From Paulinella micropora (lineage: Eukaryota > Cercozoa > Imbricatea > Euglyphida > Paulinellidae): DNA of 64,000 nucleotides. Positions 1 to 11,541 of this stretch are shown here, piece after piece. Numbering within the stretch: position 1 is the first letter of the stretch; the number at the start of each line of letters is the position of its first letter. Location: the NCBI GenBank assembly GCA_019918135.1, contig WBZZ01004613.1, positions 35,001 to 99,000 of the forward strand, given 5' to 3'. The notes beneath the pieces were generated by a model, which saw only the letters and a program-made list of their open reading frames with translations, was not told where the DNA came from and searched no databases. A program made the position numbers and the translations under genes.

Positions 1-14
1 CGTGCTTTGTGCAG

Positions 15-714
15 GTACGTGTCCAGCCTGGAGCAGGGCGCGCGCTTTTACCTGGCCCCGCTCGAGGCGCACCTGGTACATTCACATATCATAACATACA
101 CATACATACATACATACATACATACATACATACCCGCTTCTGCCAGCCACCTGCTTGCTACCTTGGTGTTGGCAGGTGCTTGGTCGTCCTGTCTTAACCC
201 GTGAGCTGCTGGAGGCCATCTTCCTCAACCTGCAGGACCTGCTCAAGGTCTACACCAAACTAACCCTAACCCTAACCCTAACACTAACACTAACCCTAAC
301 CCTAACCCAGCATGTTAGCATACATAAATCTACACCTAATCTATATCGACATCTACATCTATATCTGTGTCGTCTGTACCTATACATATAATATATATAG
401 ATACATAAGCAAAAATACATATTGTAGGTGCATCGCACGTTTCTCAAGGCGTTGCGCGCGGTCGAGTCGGGCAGCCCGCACGCAGGTCCACAAATATTTT
501 TTTTTATGTATGAATGTATACAAATCATAAGAGCAAGCGCACTCGCAGCAGCAGCAGCAAAAGCTGACATTGTTGTTGTTGTTGTGGTTGCTGTTGTTGT
601 GTTAGGACAAGCGCGCTCGCAGCAGCAGCAGCAGCAAGAGCTCAACGCAAACCTTGCTGTTGTGGTAGCTGTGTGTCAGAGAGCAATCGCAAGCGGAGCA
701 GCAGCAAGAGAAAA

Positions 715-748
<34 letters not shown>

Positions 749-757
749 ATTGTTGTT

Positions 758-801
<44 letters not shown>

Positions 802-1158
802 GTGGCAGAGGGCAAGCGGATTTGCAGCAGCAGCAAGAGCTCCGCGCTAACATGTTTGTCTTGCTTGTTGCGTGTTAGAGAGCAAGCGGACGCGCAGCAG
901 CAGCAAGAGCTCCAACTCGGAGCTCAACAGCAGCAGCAAGGCGGGCAGCAAACGACCCTCAGCCTCACTCTCCGCAGAAACAGTGCGCGACACACGGTAA
1001 CCACACACACACACGCACACAAACCACACACACACATACATACACACACACACGCGCGCGCGCGCGAACATGGGCACACCTTGATATACGTACGTGTATT
1101 TCATGCATGCAAATATGCATGCCTCCATGGTACATGTGTATATCTGTTGTGCTACTGC

Positions 1159-1226
<68 letters not shown>

Positions 1227-1254
1227 CTTTTTGTCTGTCTGTCTCTCGCTTTCC

Positions 1255-1309
<55 letters not shown>

Positions 1310-1311
1310 TG

Positions 1312-1393
<82 letters not shown>

Positions 1394-2470
1394 GTTGACA
1401 GGGCGTCCACATCTGGTTCTTTGAGTTCTCTGTCGCCGCGCTCCCCCAACACCTCCTTCCGCGCACTGGCCAGACCCTCAGCAGAGTTCAGTGCACAGGC
1501 AAAAACATAGCAGCTACATAATACAAAGCATAGCAGCTACACAATACACAGTACTCCAGCTCCCCCAACACCTCCTTCCGCGCACTGTCCAGACCGTCCG
1601 CAGAGTTGTCAGCTCAGGCAACCACACCGTACACAGCACGGCAGCTGCACAATACACAGCACAGCAGCGACACAATGTGCAGCATAGCAGCTACACAATG
1701 CGCAACACAGCAGCTACACAATGCACAGCACAGCAGCTCCCCTAACTTCTCCTTCCGCACACTGGCCAGACCCTCCGCAGAGTTCTCAGCACAGACAACC
1801 ACACAGCAACGACACAATACACAACACAGCAGCTACAAAATGCACGACACATCAGCTCCTCCAACACCTCCTTCCGCTCTCTACCCAAATCTTTTGCAGA
1901 GTTCTCAGCACATGCAAACATACAGCAGCCACACAAAATACAACACAGCACAGCTGCTACACAATATACAATGCAGCAGCTGCCCCTTCCACCTCTGGCG
2001 GGGCCCTGCACAGATAATATAGGCATTTGTATGCATGCCCATCTTTAAATGTGTATTTGTGTTGCGTTGTGCTGTGTGTTGTGTCAGGAGTGGAAGCTAT
2101 CGTGCATCATGTCGTTGCCTGTGGAGCTGGCGTCCTTGTCGGCGCTGCTGCCGGCGCCTGTGGCGGGCTGTCCCGCTTCGTCGGCCTCGTCCGGCAGCCA
2201 GGAAGGCGAGGCGGAGGAGGCGGCGGCCAACAACAGCCATGCCAGCCAGGCGTCCCACTCCAGCCAGGGTGCCGTGCAGCCCGCGGGCGGCTCGCAGTCC
2301 GCCATCTTGTCCGGCTCCTTCTCCGCCTCCGAGGCCTCCCCGCCGCCCTCCCCCGCCTCCCGCCGGTCTTTCGCTCTCCTACCCCCGTGCTTGCCACCTC
2401 AGTGTGCGCGCCTTGGTTTCTGCTCCCCGCCCGCTTGCGCTGTGTCTGTCTATGCTGGTCTATGATGTAG

Positions 2471-2507
<37 letters not shown>

Positions 2508-4060
2508 CTCCGCGCCTTCCAGCACGCCCAAGAGGCAGCACGGCCCCTCCCCCTCGCTCTCTCCGCGCCCTCGCCTGCGCACGCCGCCCTTCCACAAGCC
2601 GTCCCCGTCTCCCAGGGCGGACAAAGAACAGAAAGAACAGAAAGAACAGAAAGAGCTCAAACGGAGCTCCTCGGTCACGTCGGCCAGTTTGTCCGCCGAG
2701 CTGGGCGAGAGTGCAAGTTCAACGCAGCGGACGCAATCCACGCCCAGCAGCCAGCTGCTCCCTCATGCCTCCTCGTCCTCCTCCTCCTCCTCCTCCTCCT
2801 CCTCCTCCTCCTCCTCCAGTTCGGCGGCCGCCGCCGCGTCTTCCCAGCAGTCGCTTAAATCGCTTTTCACTAGCTCTTCTACTTCCTCTGCCATGCCCGA
2901 GCTGGATAGCGAGCCCGCCGTGCCCTCGCTCGTCTCCTCCAGTCCCGCGCCTCCTTCTTCCCTCGCCAGCTACTCTCCCAAGCGCGAGAAGCCGAAGCGC
3001 CCCTCCTTGTCTGCTCTAGAGACCAGACGGCGACCTTCATTGTCGGCGCTGGAGAACAGCGAGGACGCCGCAACAGACAACACAAACATGCCAGCAGAGG
3101 TCGGCCATACTCAAAATTGCCAGGCCCCTTACCACTAGATCCACGCGTATATATACACAAAATATATATTGTCTGCATTCATGCGCTCAACACAGGGCTC
3201 ATATTTGGCTAGGTGTCGGGTGAGGCTGTGGCGGTTGGCGGGGAGGAGGGTGTGCTGCCTGCAGCGCCGTTGCTGGTGCATTGGGAGTCGCGTCTCCTGG
3301 CGCTGGCCGACGTGCTGCACCGCTACCTGCCCGCCTTCCGCTTCCTCTACAAGAACTACTGCCTGCACCACCACAGCGCCACAGCCACCTTGGCCGACCT
3401 GCGCAGCACGCACGAGCCGCTGGGCTACTTCCTGCAGCACGCACAGTTGGCCTTCTCTGTGCCTACGCCCGAGACCCTGCTGGCGCTCCCCACGCTGCGG
3501 CTGGCCAGGTAGCTCTCAACCCACCTACCTGCCTACCTGCCTAGCAATTAGGTATCTCTCTATTTGTGAATCTCTCTGCATATCTATGTATCTACCTATC
3601 TACCTACCTACCTACCTACGTACCTGCCTATCTCTGCAGCTACTGCTCTGCGCTGCAGTCCGGGCTCTGGACGTCGGCGCGCGCGCGCCTGCTGGACAGC
3701 TACGAACGCGCAGGCCACACACGCGCGCGCCTGGCCAAGGACCGGAACGACCTCAACCTGCACCAGTGCCTGTCCGACCCGGACCTGTCGCAATTGTTTT
3801 TCCGTTACGCAGAGGCCAACCTGTGCGCCGAGAACCTCCTATTCCTGGACCAGGTGCGTGTATGTATGTATGTATGTATGTATGTATGTATGTACGTACG
3901 TACGTACGTACGTACGTATGTATGTATGTATGTATGTATGTATGTATGTATGTATGTATGTACGTACGTACGTACGTACGTACGTACGTGCACTGTATGT
4001 ATGTATGTATGCATGTATGTATGTGCGTACGTACCGTACGTACGTACGTACGTACGTACG

Positions 4061-4092
<32 letters not shown>

Positions 4093-6072
4093 CTTATGTA
4101 TGTATGTATGTATTTATGTATGTATGTATGTAGCCCTTCGATCTCTAGCGAGCGCGCGATCTCTCTTACCAAAAGTTATGTATGTATGTATGTTTCTGGT
4201 CAGGTGCGGCAGTGGCGTCGTCGCGCGCTGAGCGGCTCGGACGAGCTGCAGCCGCTGGCCGAGGCGTTGCTGTCGCTCTTCGTGCAGGACACGGGCGCCA
4301 AGGCCATCAACGTGGACTGGCGCACGCGCCGGCACACGCTGGACAGGGCCAAGCGGCTGGGCCTGACGCTGCAGGCGGTGGCTGAGGCCAAGCACGCCGC
4401 GGCCTGGGGAAAGGGAGGACAGCACTCTCGGGACCCGAGCCTCGAGCTGCAGCAAGAGCAAGAGCTGGAGGGAGAGAAAGCGAGTGCCGAACAGCCCGCG
4501 CTGGCGTCGCTGTTCGACGCGTGTCTGCTGGAGGTCTGGGACTTGCTGGAGGCGGACGTGTTCCGGCGCTTCCGCATCAGCACCACCTACCGCAAGCACA
4601 TGGACCAGCTGGAAGAGGCGGCGCTCGAGCACTTGGTCAGCAGCGGAGACAAGGGTTGGCCGCTGGCGCAGGCCGCGGGCTACTGGCGAGAGCTGCAGGC
4701 CTTGCAGAGCTCGCTGGAGGAAGGCGCCGCCCGTCTGCGCCTCATGTTCTTGGACGAGCGCCTGCGCGGCCTGGGCACGCTTGTCTCTGCTAGCAGCAGC
4801 AGCAGTAGCGGTGGCGGTGGTGGTGGCCCTGCAAGCAGCCAGGAGAGGGCAGCAGGGCTCGGCGAAGAGGTGATGGCGGGGCTGGTGACGCTGGACGGCT
4901 TGCTCATGTCTCGTCGGCAGGACCGGCTGTCGCTGCTGGTTCCGCACCGCGTGCTGCTCAAGGTGGGAACGGTGGGGCTGCGCGAGGGCAACGCGGGGAG
5001 CGGACGCCGCAAGCTGTCGGCGCTCTCGCTGCTTCCCGCGCCGCACCTGCTAGCCCTCTTCAACGACTGCCTGCTCTGCTGCAGCTTCCCCGCGGGCGAA
5101 CAGACCGAGACGGGCCCTGCGCTCGTCCACACGCTGCTCAGGCTGGCTGAAGCCGAGGTGCGGGACAGCTATGTGAGCAGCGAGGAAGCAGCAGCAGCCA
5201 CGTCGGCCGAGCAGGACAGCGGCGGCGCCGCCAGTGGCGAGGACGTCGCTGCCAACGGCTTCCGCTTCGGCTTCACTGTGAAACAGACCGCAGGCAAAGC
5301 AGGCAAATGCGGCGACACAGGCGCCGGCAAGCAGACGGCAGGCAAAAGGCAGAGCCGGGAGGGCTGGCTGGAAGTGTTTGTGAGCTCCAAGAACGAGCGC
5401 GCGGCGTGGTGCCGTGCCATCGCACAGCAGACGCGCGCGCCCAGCTGCGCAGAGCTGCTGCACAACGCCGCAACAACCGCCAGCGCAGCAAGCCAGCCCA
5501 GAACGCCCGCCACAGATGAAAACAACAACGAAACGCAGACTATAGACAGGTTCCCATATTTCTTCTTCTTCTTCTTCTTCTTCTTCTTCTTCTTCTTCTT
5601 CTTCTTCTTTCCCTCCCCCCCCCCCCCCTCAAACACACATACACACACACGCACACACACCCATCCCACCACCCGGTCCACCCCTTGTCTGTTTCTCTCT
5701 GTCCAGTGCCCATACATAATAATATCCCAGTAGACAGACAGGCCGATAGGTACCAAAATATACACACATACATGCACACATCACAGGCATACATGCGTAT
5801 ATTCACATGCATTCATACACAAAGAAAAGTATGAATACATATATACATAAATACACGCACACATTCAGATGTACATACATGCATGTGATTTGATATATGC
5901 AAACATGCATAAATCCATAAAAACGGCAAAGAGCGAGTGGGTGCCTTTGTGTGTCTTTTGTGTATGTGTTTGTCTGTGTGTGTGTGTGTATGTGGTTTAG
6001 GTGGCGCAGCGAGCGCGATGCTTTGATCGACAAGGATGTTCAGGTATCATACGCGCCTATCTATTTATCTAT

Positions 6073-6147
<75 letters not shown>

Positions 6148-6232
6148 GCTAGCTAGCTAGCTAGCTATCTATCTATCTGTCTATCTGTCTGTCTGTCGGT
6201 CTATCTACCTATCTACCTACCTACCTACCTAC

Positions 6233-6323
<91 letters not shown>

Positions 6324-7435
6324 CCTATCTATTCTATATAATGTTATGCATGCCTGTACAGACTCGTCTGCGTTCTCCGCCTGCCGTGTCTCCGCTGGCC
6401 ACTTTGCCGGTGCAGCCTGCGCGGCGTGGTCTGCGGCGCGCCCTGTCTGTGGTGGACATGCCTGGCAAGCCCATCTTCAGGTCGCCCCGCCGGTCCATTC
6501 GTGGCAGCAGCAGCAAGAACGTGGCGGCGGGCTCCTCCTCGCCGCCGCCCAGTTCGCGCAGCTCCGTGCCCTTGTTCTCCTTCTTCTCGGGCGGCGGCAG
6601 CGGCGCCAGCGTGCGGCCCGACGCAGACGTCGCCACCGATGCGTCGGGCTCTTCGCCCATCACGCAGTCGGAAGCCAACTCGCCCGAGCTGCAATGCCGC
6701 GCCACCAGCCGCAGCTACGACTGGGGCTTCACGTCCGAGCTGGACCTGGTGCGCGCCGAGTCGCCGCACACCGTGGAAGACAAGTCGTCGCACGCGCGCC
6801 GCGCACTGGGCTGGCTGCGCTCCTCGGAGCGCGGCGGCTCGCCTCAGCGCAACCAGCCGCAGAACCGCCGCTCCAACAGCGCGCCCAACTCGCGACGCGG
6901 CTCCATCGTGCGCGTCGCGCCCAACCAGGCAGAGATCAACACGCCCAGCCGCTCCAACAACAACTCCTTCCGCATCTTGTCTGCGGACTTTGGGCACATT
7001 TCGCGCCTCGCGTCCTTCAGACAGACTTCCGACTTGAAGCAATCTGACATGGAGCTTGTACGGGCAAGCAGTCAGGGCGCAAGTAATCCGCTGGCGATGC
7101 TGGGCTCTGCCAAGCAAGCGAGCGGCGTAGGCACCGGCGAAGAGGTGACGGCGGTGTCCCCGCCGCCCGTGCAGCTGGCGGCCGGCAGCGCTGCCGAGGC
7201 GTTCCAGTCCAGCTTGTCGCACACTAGACGCTCCTCTGCCGGGGACGCAAACACCCTAGGCGACATTCCAGAGACCACGCAGTGCATGCAGCGCCAGCGG
7301 CCTTCGCGGCTGGCACGCCCCTATAGCCGACACTTGAGAAGCGCAAGCAGCGATGCTTTGGTGTCGCCACCCTCCAGCACCAAAAGGACCCTAGCGCAAC
7401 AGAATCCATTTGGTCCAGATTTTATCAGGTCCTAG
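15..7435 (+). CDS. Host RhoGEF(DH)-like / RGS / PH multidomain signalling protein, 3' part of gene
   Basis: The gene is cut by the left window edge and its stop codon is at 7433-7435. GT-AG exons that join in frame are 15-75, 176-247, 428-485, 879-996, 1402-about 1497 (donor unclear), 2088-2365, 2508-3099, 3213-3508, 3640-3853, 4204-5549, 6001-6043 and 6362-7435. The first exons read as the start of a DH domain (YVSSLEQGARFYLAPLEA, then LTRELLEAIFLNLQDLLK). A Ser/Pro-rich insert of about 370 residues follows. Exon 3213-3508 then resumes DH-like sequence (LADVLHRYLPAF, YKNYC). An RGS domain spans exons 3640-4600 (AENLLFLDQV, INVDWRTRRHTLDRA, LFDACLLEVWDLLEADVF). A PH-like domain lies at about 4900-5440 (LLALFNDCLLCC, GWLEVFVSSKNERAAWC). 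The tail is Ser/Arg-rich. By family knowledge it would link heterotrimeric G-protein signalling to Rho GTPases at the plasma membrane. The usual third conserved DH block was not found. Confidence 0.82.
260..308 (+). repeat. Telomere-like (CCCTAA)n tract inside a host intron
   Basis: About eight tandem CCCTAA-type units, two of them ACTAA variants, lie between the exons ending at 247 and starting at 428. This is an interstitial telomere-type repeat in an intron. It may reflect double-strand break repair or simple repeat expansion. Confidence 0.85.
523..912 (+). repeat. Iterated exon-like Ser-codon repeat interleaved with (GTT)n microsatellites
   Basis: Five copies of a short block (agagcaagcg followed by (GCA)n and agagct) begin near 523, 606, 678, 806 and 876, separated by (GTT)n runs. 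Only the last copy (from 879) fits the coding frame of the exon 879-996. The others look like decayed duplicates of the exon start and its acceptor region. Confidence 0.7.
997..1401 (+). repeat. Intron made of (CA)n, (CT)n and poly-T microsatellites
   Basis: This host intron is filled with CA repeats (about 1002-1060), then CT repeats and a poly-T run (about 1160-1390). The acceptor TTGACAG ends at 1401. The long SLSLSL-type reading frames here are translation artefacts of the repeats. Confidence 0.85.
1441..1915 (+). repeat. Four tandem copies of an exon segment (SPNTSFRALARPSAEFSA-type) with CAGCTACACAAT spacers
   Basis: Copies begin near 1441, 1559, 1739 and 1860, each about 60 bp and encoding variants of the same peptide. 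They are separated by a minisatellite of roughly 20-bp units (cagcagctacacaatgcaca type). Only the first copy is continuous with the upstream exon at 1402. Whether later copies are spliced in as alternative exons cannot be told from sequence. Confidence 0.75.
3854..4203 (+). repeat. Intron of (GTAT)n/(GTAC)n microsatellite
   Basis: The intron between the two RGS exons consists almost wholly of alternating GTAT and GTAC tetranucleotide blocks. It ends in TCAG at 4203. Reading frames such as HTYIHTYI on either strand are artefacts. Confidence 0.9.
5550..6000 (+). repeat. Intron with (TTC)n, poly-C and CA/ATAC repeats
   Basis: A (TTC)n run at about 5559-5611 is followed by a C run and then CA-rich and ATACAT-rich sequence. 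The donor is at 5550 and the acceptor TTTAG ends at 6000. Confidence 0.8.
6044..6361 (+). repeat. Intron of (TATC)n microsatellite
   Basis: A long TATC array with short CTAG, CTGT and CTAC variants (about 6058-6330) fills the last intron of the host gene. The acceptor ACAG ends at 6361. Confidence 0.9.
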
Positions 7436-8042
7436 TTATCTCGGTTCCGGGAGCTGCAGGTTCAAGCTCGTTCCAGCTCTCATGGCAATTATGGAGCAAG
7501 GTTCCATGTGCCCATTGTAAATGATCGCGCGGATCCTTCAAACACAGATGAGATTCTTCCAATACCTCTCTTTGGAGTATTAGGAAAAATGTTCTATCAT
7601 TCAGTCTCAGCTTCTGTGTTTGATATCTATTGTATACTATTAATATCAGGTTACCGTGGTAAGGCGATATTTGTATGTACGCAAAGCATTTATTAGATAA
7701 TACTTGCAGCTCCTAGGCTCTGCTTGCGTTCCTGTTCCCTTAGGTACATTTTTATTTTATTTTTATTTTTATTTTTATTTTCATTTTTATTTTTATTTTT
7801 ATTTACCATATTTTTATAATTTTTTGAGCCTCTTGTCGTTTCCTCTTTCCTTTCCTCTTTACTTTCTGTCAGTGGGCCCTGTTTTCGTCTTCTTTCCGTT
7901 CGTTCTCGTCTTTGTCAGACCCTTCTGTCGGAACAAGGGAAGGGTGGACTCCTCTCTCTTGCCCTCTCCTTCATCCTCGTCCTTCCTCTCTCTTCTTCTT
8001 CTTCTTCTTCTTCTTCTTCTTCTTCTTCTTCTTCTTCTTCTT

Positions 8043-8104
<62 letters not shown>

Positions 8105-8106
8105 GG

Positions 8107-8141
<35 letters not shown>

Positions 8142-8142
8142 A
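7436..8142. repeat. 3' flank of the host gene with (TTTTA)n, (TTC)n and (TAC)n tracts
   Basis: No gene was recognised. About 310 bases of mixed sequence, probably 3' untranslated region and flank, lead into a TTTTA-type tract (about 7745-7806), a CT-rich stretch, (TTC)n (about 7990-8043) and (TAC)n (about 8043-8140). The (TAC)n tract is the landing site of the adjacent LTR elements. Confidence 0.6.
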
Positions 8143-8175
8143 TTGTAAAACTATTATAATTAATATAATAACCTG

Positions 8176-8353
8176 GAACAACCACAACACACACTGTCTG
8201 CAGTAACTAAGCTTTAATAAGGAAACGCGCCAACACAGAGCGCTAAGTAACATGACTGGCCGGATCTAAGTAATGGCTCTCCGACACCGCGACACCGTTA
8301 CTCCGATACGGCCGGTCCGCTAACTATTAGTCTAATATTATGATTATTAGTTC
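8176..8353 (-). mobile_element. LTR remnant (Ty1/copia-like), minus strand
   Basis: On the minus strand the piece starts TGTTGGAACTAATAATC at 8353. It is preceded by a purine-rich tract (CCAGGGGGAG on the minus strand, 8354-8363) that reads as a polypurine tract. It is clearly similar to the LTR piece ending at 50733. Both touch trinucleotide microsatellites. The left boundary is uncertain. Confidence 0.55.
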
Positions 8354-8471
8354 CAACACTCCCCCTGGAACAAAGTAACTACTACTACTACTACTACTAC
8401 TGTTACTACTACTACTACTACTGTTAGGCTATAAATTGATAACTAATATATTCATGTATTTAACCGGGTTA

Positions 8472-10090
8472 CGTTGGTAGGATAACTACGTTTTTACTTT
8501 TAGTAATTGCTTTGTGACTGGTAAGTAATTTATTCGTATAGTCGAATGACCATATAGTTCTAGTCAATAGTGGTCACTCACGGACGTAACGGACTATATT
8601 GGCATTTCAGGATTGGACAATAACCATTCTGTAATAATTATAGTCGTGCGGACTTTATTTCAGTTTCGTTATTACCTTTGAGTTTGTCAGTTCTGCTATC
8701 TACGTGCGGATTAAAAGTGTCGATGTGTATCGTGGCTTCTAACGGAGTCTCTCAGCAAACCGGCGTGTAAGGTATTAGGTCCGAGCCGTGAGTGACCGGG
8801 TATTTACCTAATCAACGGTTATGAGCCGCTGGGATAGCGAATTTCTGCACAATGCACTTAGCATGAGACAGTTGCTGTCTCACACTCCGGTATTTAGTGG
8901 AGATAAGAAAGATTTGCAGAGTTGCTAGTGTCAGATAGAGGAACTTAGTACGCATACTAGTGGTATTAGCACAACTCTCGGAGACATGTTTCACGATGCC
9001 TTCAAAGACCATAAGGCAGCGAAGGTCAAATATGGTTACGACAGAGACAGGATGAGAAAGGCAGAGGAAATGGATGAGCCGAGAGAACCACACGAGGTAG
9101 ACACACCGGAGGGATCAGATGAAGAAGATGAAACACGACAACCGAGACCCTGAGAGAGGTAGTCAAACAGCACAAGACGGAAAGGCAGCGGTAGAGAAAC
9201 CAGACAACTGGAAAGATCTATCGAAAGAAGAGAAGAAGGATTGGGAAGAGAAGAAAGAAAAGGGCAATGACGAGAAGCAACAAAGACGTTTACATACTGC
9301 GAAAGAAAAATTATAAAGACGAGCAACGATATCTGCATCGTTGCAGAATGTTTCAACTCAACTTCTCGTTACAACCGCATTCTCGGAAACCAAAGTAGTT
9401 CAATTCCTTCGCAGCAAAAAGGCACATTGCCCGTTTGAAAAAGTCTGCATCGTAAAAGAAAAATACGGTAATATAAGCGGTGCGGCGAGATATGTCGAGG
9501 AGAAAGCCTTTAAAGATAAGAGACCAAGACCGACAGAAGATATGGAAGAATATCTTACCCAACATCAACTCCAGAAGCAATGGCTTGAACGGAACTACAT
9601 CAACTCCAGAAGCCTTGCGAGGAGCAAATTTTGGGGAAGATGAGGCAGTGAACGGACTGTTAGAGAAGCTAGCTGAATACGGAACAACATTTTTCAATGA
9701 CTACTACAAACTAGCGGCGGCGAACAGACCAACACACGATGAAATAATAGAGTCGGCAAAGGAAATTTACGTGCTGTGGGATGCGAAGCAACAGAGATTG
9801 AGGAAGGAGCGTAGAAGGAGAGGGAGAGAAAGAGAAAGGGTAAGGGAGCGAATCTACTCTTTGGAGAGGGAGAGGGAGGAGAGAAAGGAGAAAAGTGAGT
9901 TTATTATCGTTTCTGTGCACGTCTCATTGCATGAGGTTGTATTGGTGTGTGCAGACGGGTATATGCGGGTTTGCGGATTTCACGCAAAATCTACGCTCAT
10001 TTTTATGTCTTATGCTTTGTCAATCTTGCAGGGATCCAGACAATGCGTTCCTGACAATGCTAATCGGGTTGACATTTCCCCGACCATTTA
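8472..10090 (+). mobile_element. Ty1/copia-type fossil, family B, 5' LTR plus gag region (plus strand)
   Basis: A 343-bp LTR (8472-8814) is shared in inverted orientation with 11542-11871. It is followed by ACGGTTATGAGCC at 8815, which matches the half-tRNA-iMet primer site typical of copia elements. A gag-like region rich in charged, helical sequence spans about 8821-9900. No pol genes are present, so this is an incomplete, broken copy. Confidence 0.6.
8821..9900 (+). pseudogene. Gag-like coding remnant of copia family B
   Basis: Starting at the ATG that overlaps the primer-binding site (MSRWDSEFLHNALSM), the region codes for a hydrophilic protein with Glu/Lys-rich blocks and a highly basic Arg-rich end, as expected for a copia Gag. 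It is broken in several places. A GTGAGT and a later TTGCAG resemble splice signals after its end. Confidence 0.5.
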
Positions 10091-10378
10091 ATTATATAAA
10101 TCATGTATGATGGTTATATCTTCTATGTTTATGGTTATTAGTGCATATTTTTCCAATTTATATCAATCTGGGATCAACTCATATTTGCATATGATAGTAT
10201 CATAATATGATATTTCATTTAAGATAGAGTCTCCCCTTGAAGTAAGTAAGAAATAATAAGTTTCTGGGAAGGCAGTATAAAGGTAGCTAGATTAAGGAAT
10301 AGCACTGAGGGGTGCGAGTGCTCTACTACCGACGTCACACTGCTATTACAGGACTATAGTACGTGAGTCACACGTACT
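10091..10378. other. AT-rich spacer inside the LTR-element cluster
   Basis: No gene was seen. This AT-rich sequence leads up to the primer-site-like motif at about 10379. It may be part of the interrupted 5' LTR of family A. Confidence 0.3.
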
Positions 10379-10832
10379 AACGCTATGAGCCGGGGCATAG
10401 CTCTGAATGGGACATCCCTGCCAGCAGAGCCGATGTATCTACTTCTACGAGAGGTGAGGGAGTGGATAGTCGATAGGTGTAATATTAATTTAATTTCCAT
10501 CATTTTTATGCTAATACATATTTCCACAGGCTTAAGGATTATCTTTAATTATGTCACAGTTTGTACTAATCTAAAGTAATCAGGGGGAGTGTTAGGCTAT
10601 AGATTGTTAACTAATATATCCATGTATTTAACCGGGTTATGCGGGTTAGATCCCCTATCAGAATAACTAATGCCAATCCACCTTAATGGACCGAGTGGGT
10701 ATATCTGCCCCAATTAAGTGGGTCCAGTTATTGTTCTGTTATAAATACCTACCAATCGTTTTAGTCATCCGTTACTGTTGGGTAAAGTATAATAATTAAA
10801 GTCATTCTTCGGTACTTCGTATGTACTTATCA

Positions 10833-10863
<31 letters not shown>

Positions 10864-11127
10864 TACGCAAACACTGTTTTAATAAAATACACTTATCCCT
10901 AAAAGTGGCAAGTTTTCTATCATTAAAAGTTGATTGGTGAAAAAAATAATAATAATTCAAGTGTCACCCGTAAAATATAAATGGGAAGCAGAAGAGATAG
11001 AATGGAAGTGGTATCGAAGAGATACAATAACGGAAAACAAAACTTTCATACAATCGCCGACATTTAAGTTAAAGAATTATTTTAAATTGTCACCCGCTGC
11101 CACTCAGTACTTTTTCGGAAATTGTCT
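10833..11127. other. (TAC)n tract and short unassigned sequence
   Basis: A (TAC)n run to about 10862 continues the array that flanks the LTR cluster. The rest has no recognisable gene. Confidence 0.4.
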
Positions 11128-11490
11128 AGTTTTTTGAAAATTATATGATTAGTTTTTCGAAAACTGTTCAGTTTTTGAAAATTGTACAGTTTTTTGAAAA
11201 TTGTACTGCCAGTTTTCAAAAGTTGAAAATTGTACGTTTTTTGAAATTTTTATACTGAGTTTTTCGAAAATTGCACAGTTTTTTGAAAATTGTACATTTT
11301 TTGGGCTTGAAAATTGTATAGTTTTTTGAAAATTGTACAATTTTTCACTTGCCACCGAAAATTTCACAGTTTTTTGAAAATATATGTACAGTTTTTTCGG
11401 AAAATTGTGTAGTTTTTTGAAAATTGTACATTTTTTCAAAAATTGTACAGTTTTTCGAAAATTCTACAGTTTTTTAAAAATGATATTACT
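11128..11490. repeat. Minisatellite of GTTTTTTGAAAATTGTACA-type units
   Basis: Roughly 15 to 18 imperfect direct copies of an 18-20 bp unit lie between two LTR-element fossils. Frames such as KNCTIFKKL on the minus strand are artefacts of this repeat. Confidence 0.85.
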
Positions 11491-11541
11491 GTCGACATTC
11501 AAGTGATGTCACTTTAAGTTACTAGATCAATTGGAAAACGT

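Larger units (their letters stand above)
8422..10832 (+). mobile_element. Composite LTR-retroelement fossil with LTR family A, holding a second element
   Basis: The LTR family A start (TGTTAGGCTATA...) is seen at 8422-8471, and a full 243-bp LTR at 10590-10832 ends in ATCA with a TATA-like TTATAAATA inside. A polypurine tract CAGGGGGAG (10581-10589) precedes that LTR. A primer-binding-site-like ACGCTATGAGCC lies at about 10379-10390. Both ends abut ACTAC repeats, so the unit sits inside a (TAC)n array. Another element (family B) appears to lie within its left part. Broken. Confidence 0.55.

Noticed and set aside
1000-1400. Long SLSLSL and ERERER reading frames on both strands
   Set aside because: They are translations of (CT)n/(GA)n microsatellite inside an intron.
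3854-4203. Reading frames of YVCMYVCM / HTYIHTYI type
   Set aside because: They come from (GTAT)n and (GTAC)n repeats in an intron between well-supported RGS exons.
8040-8142. Poly-Leu and poly-Tyr frames
   Set aside because: (TTC)n and (TAC)n repeats; no codon structure or start context.
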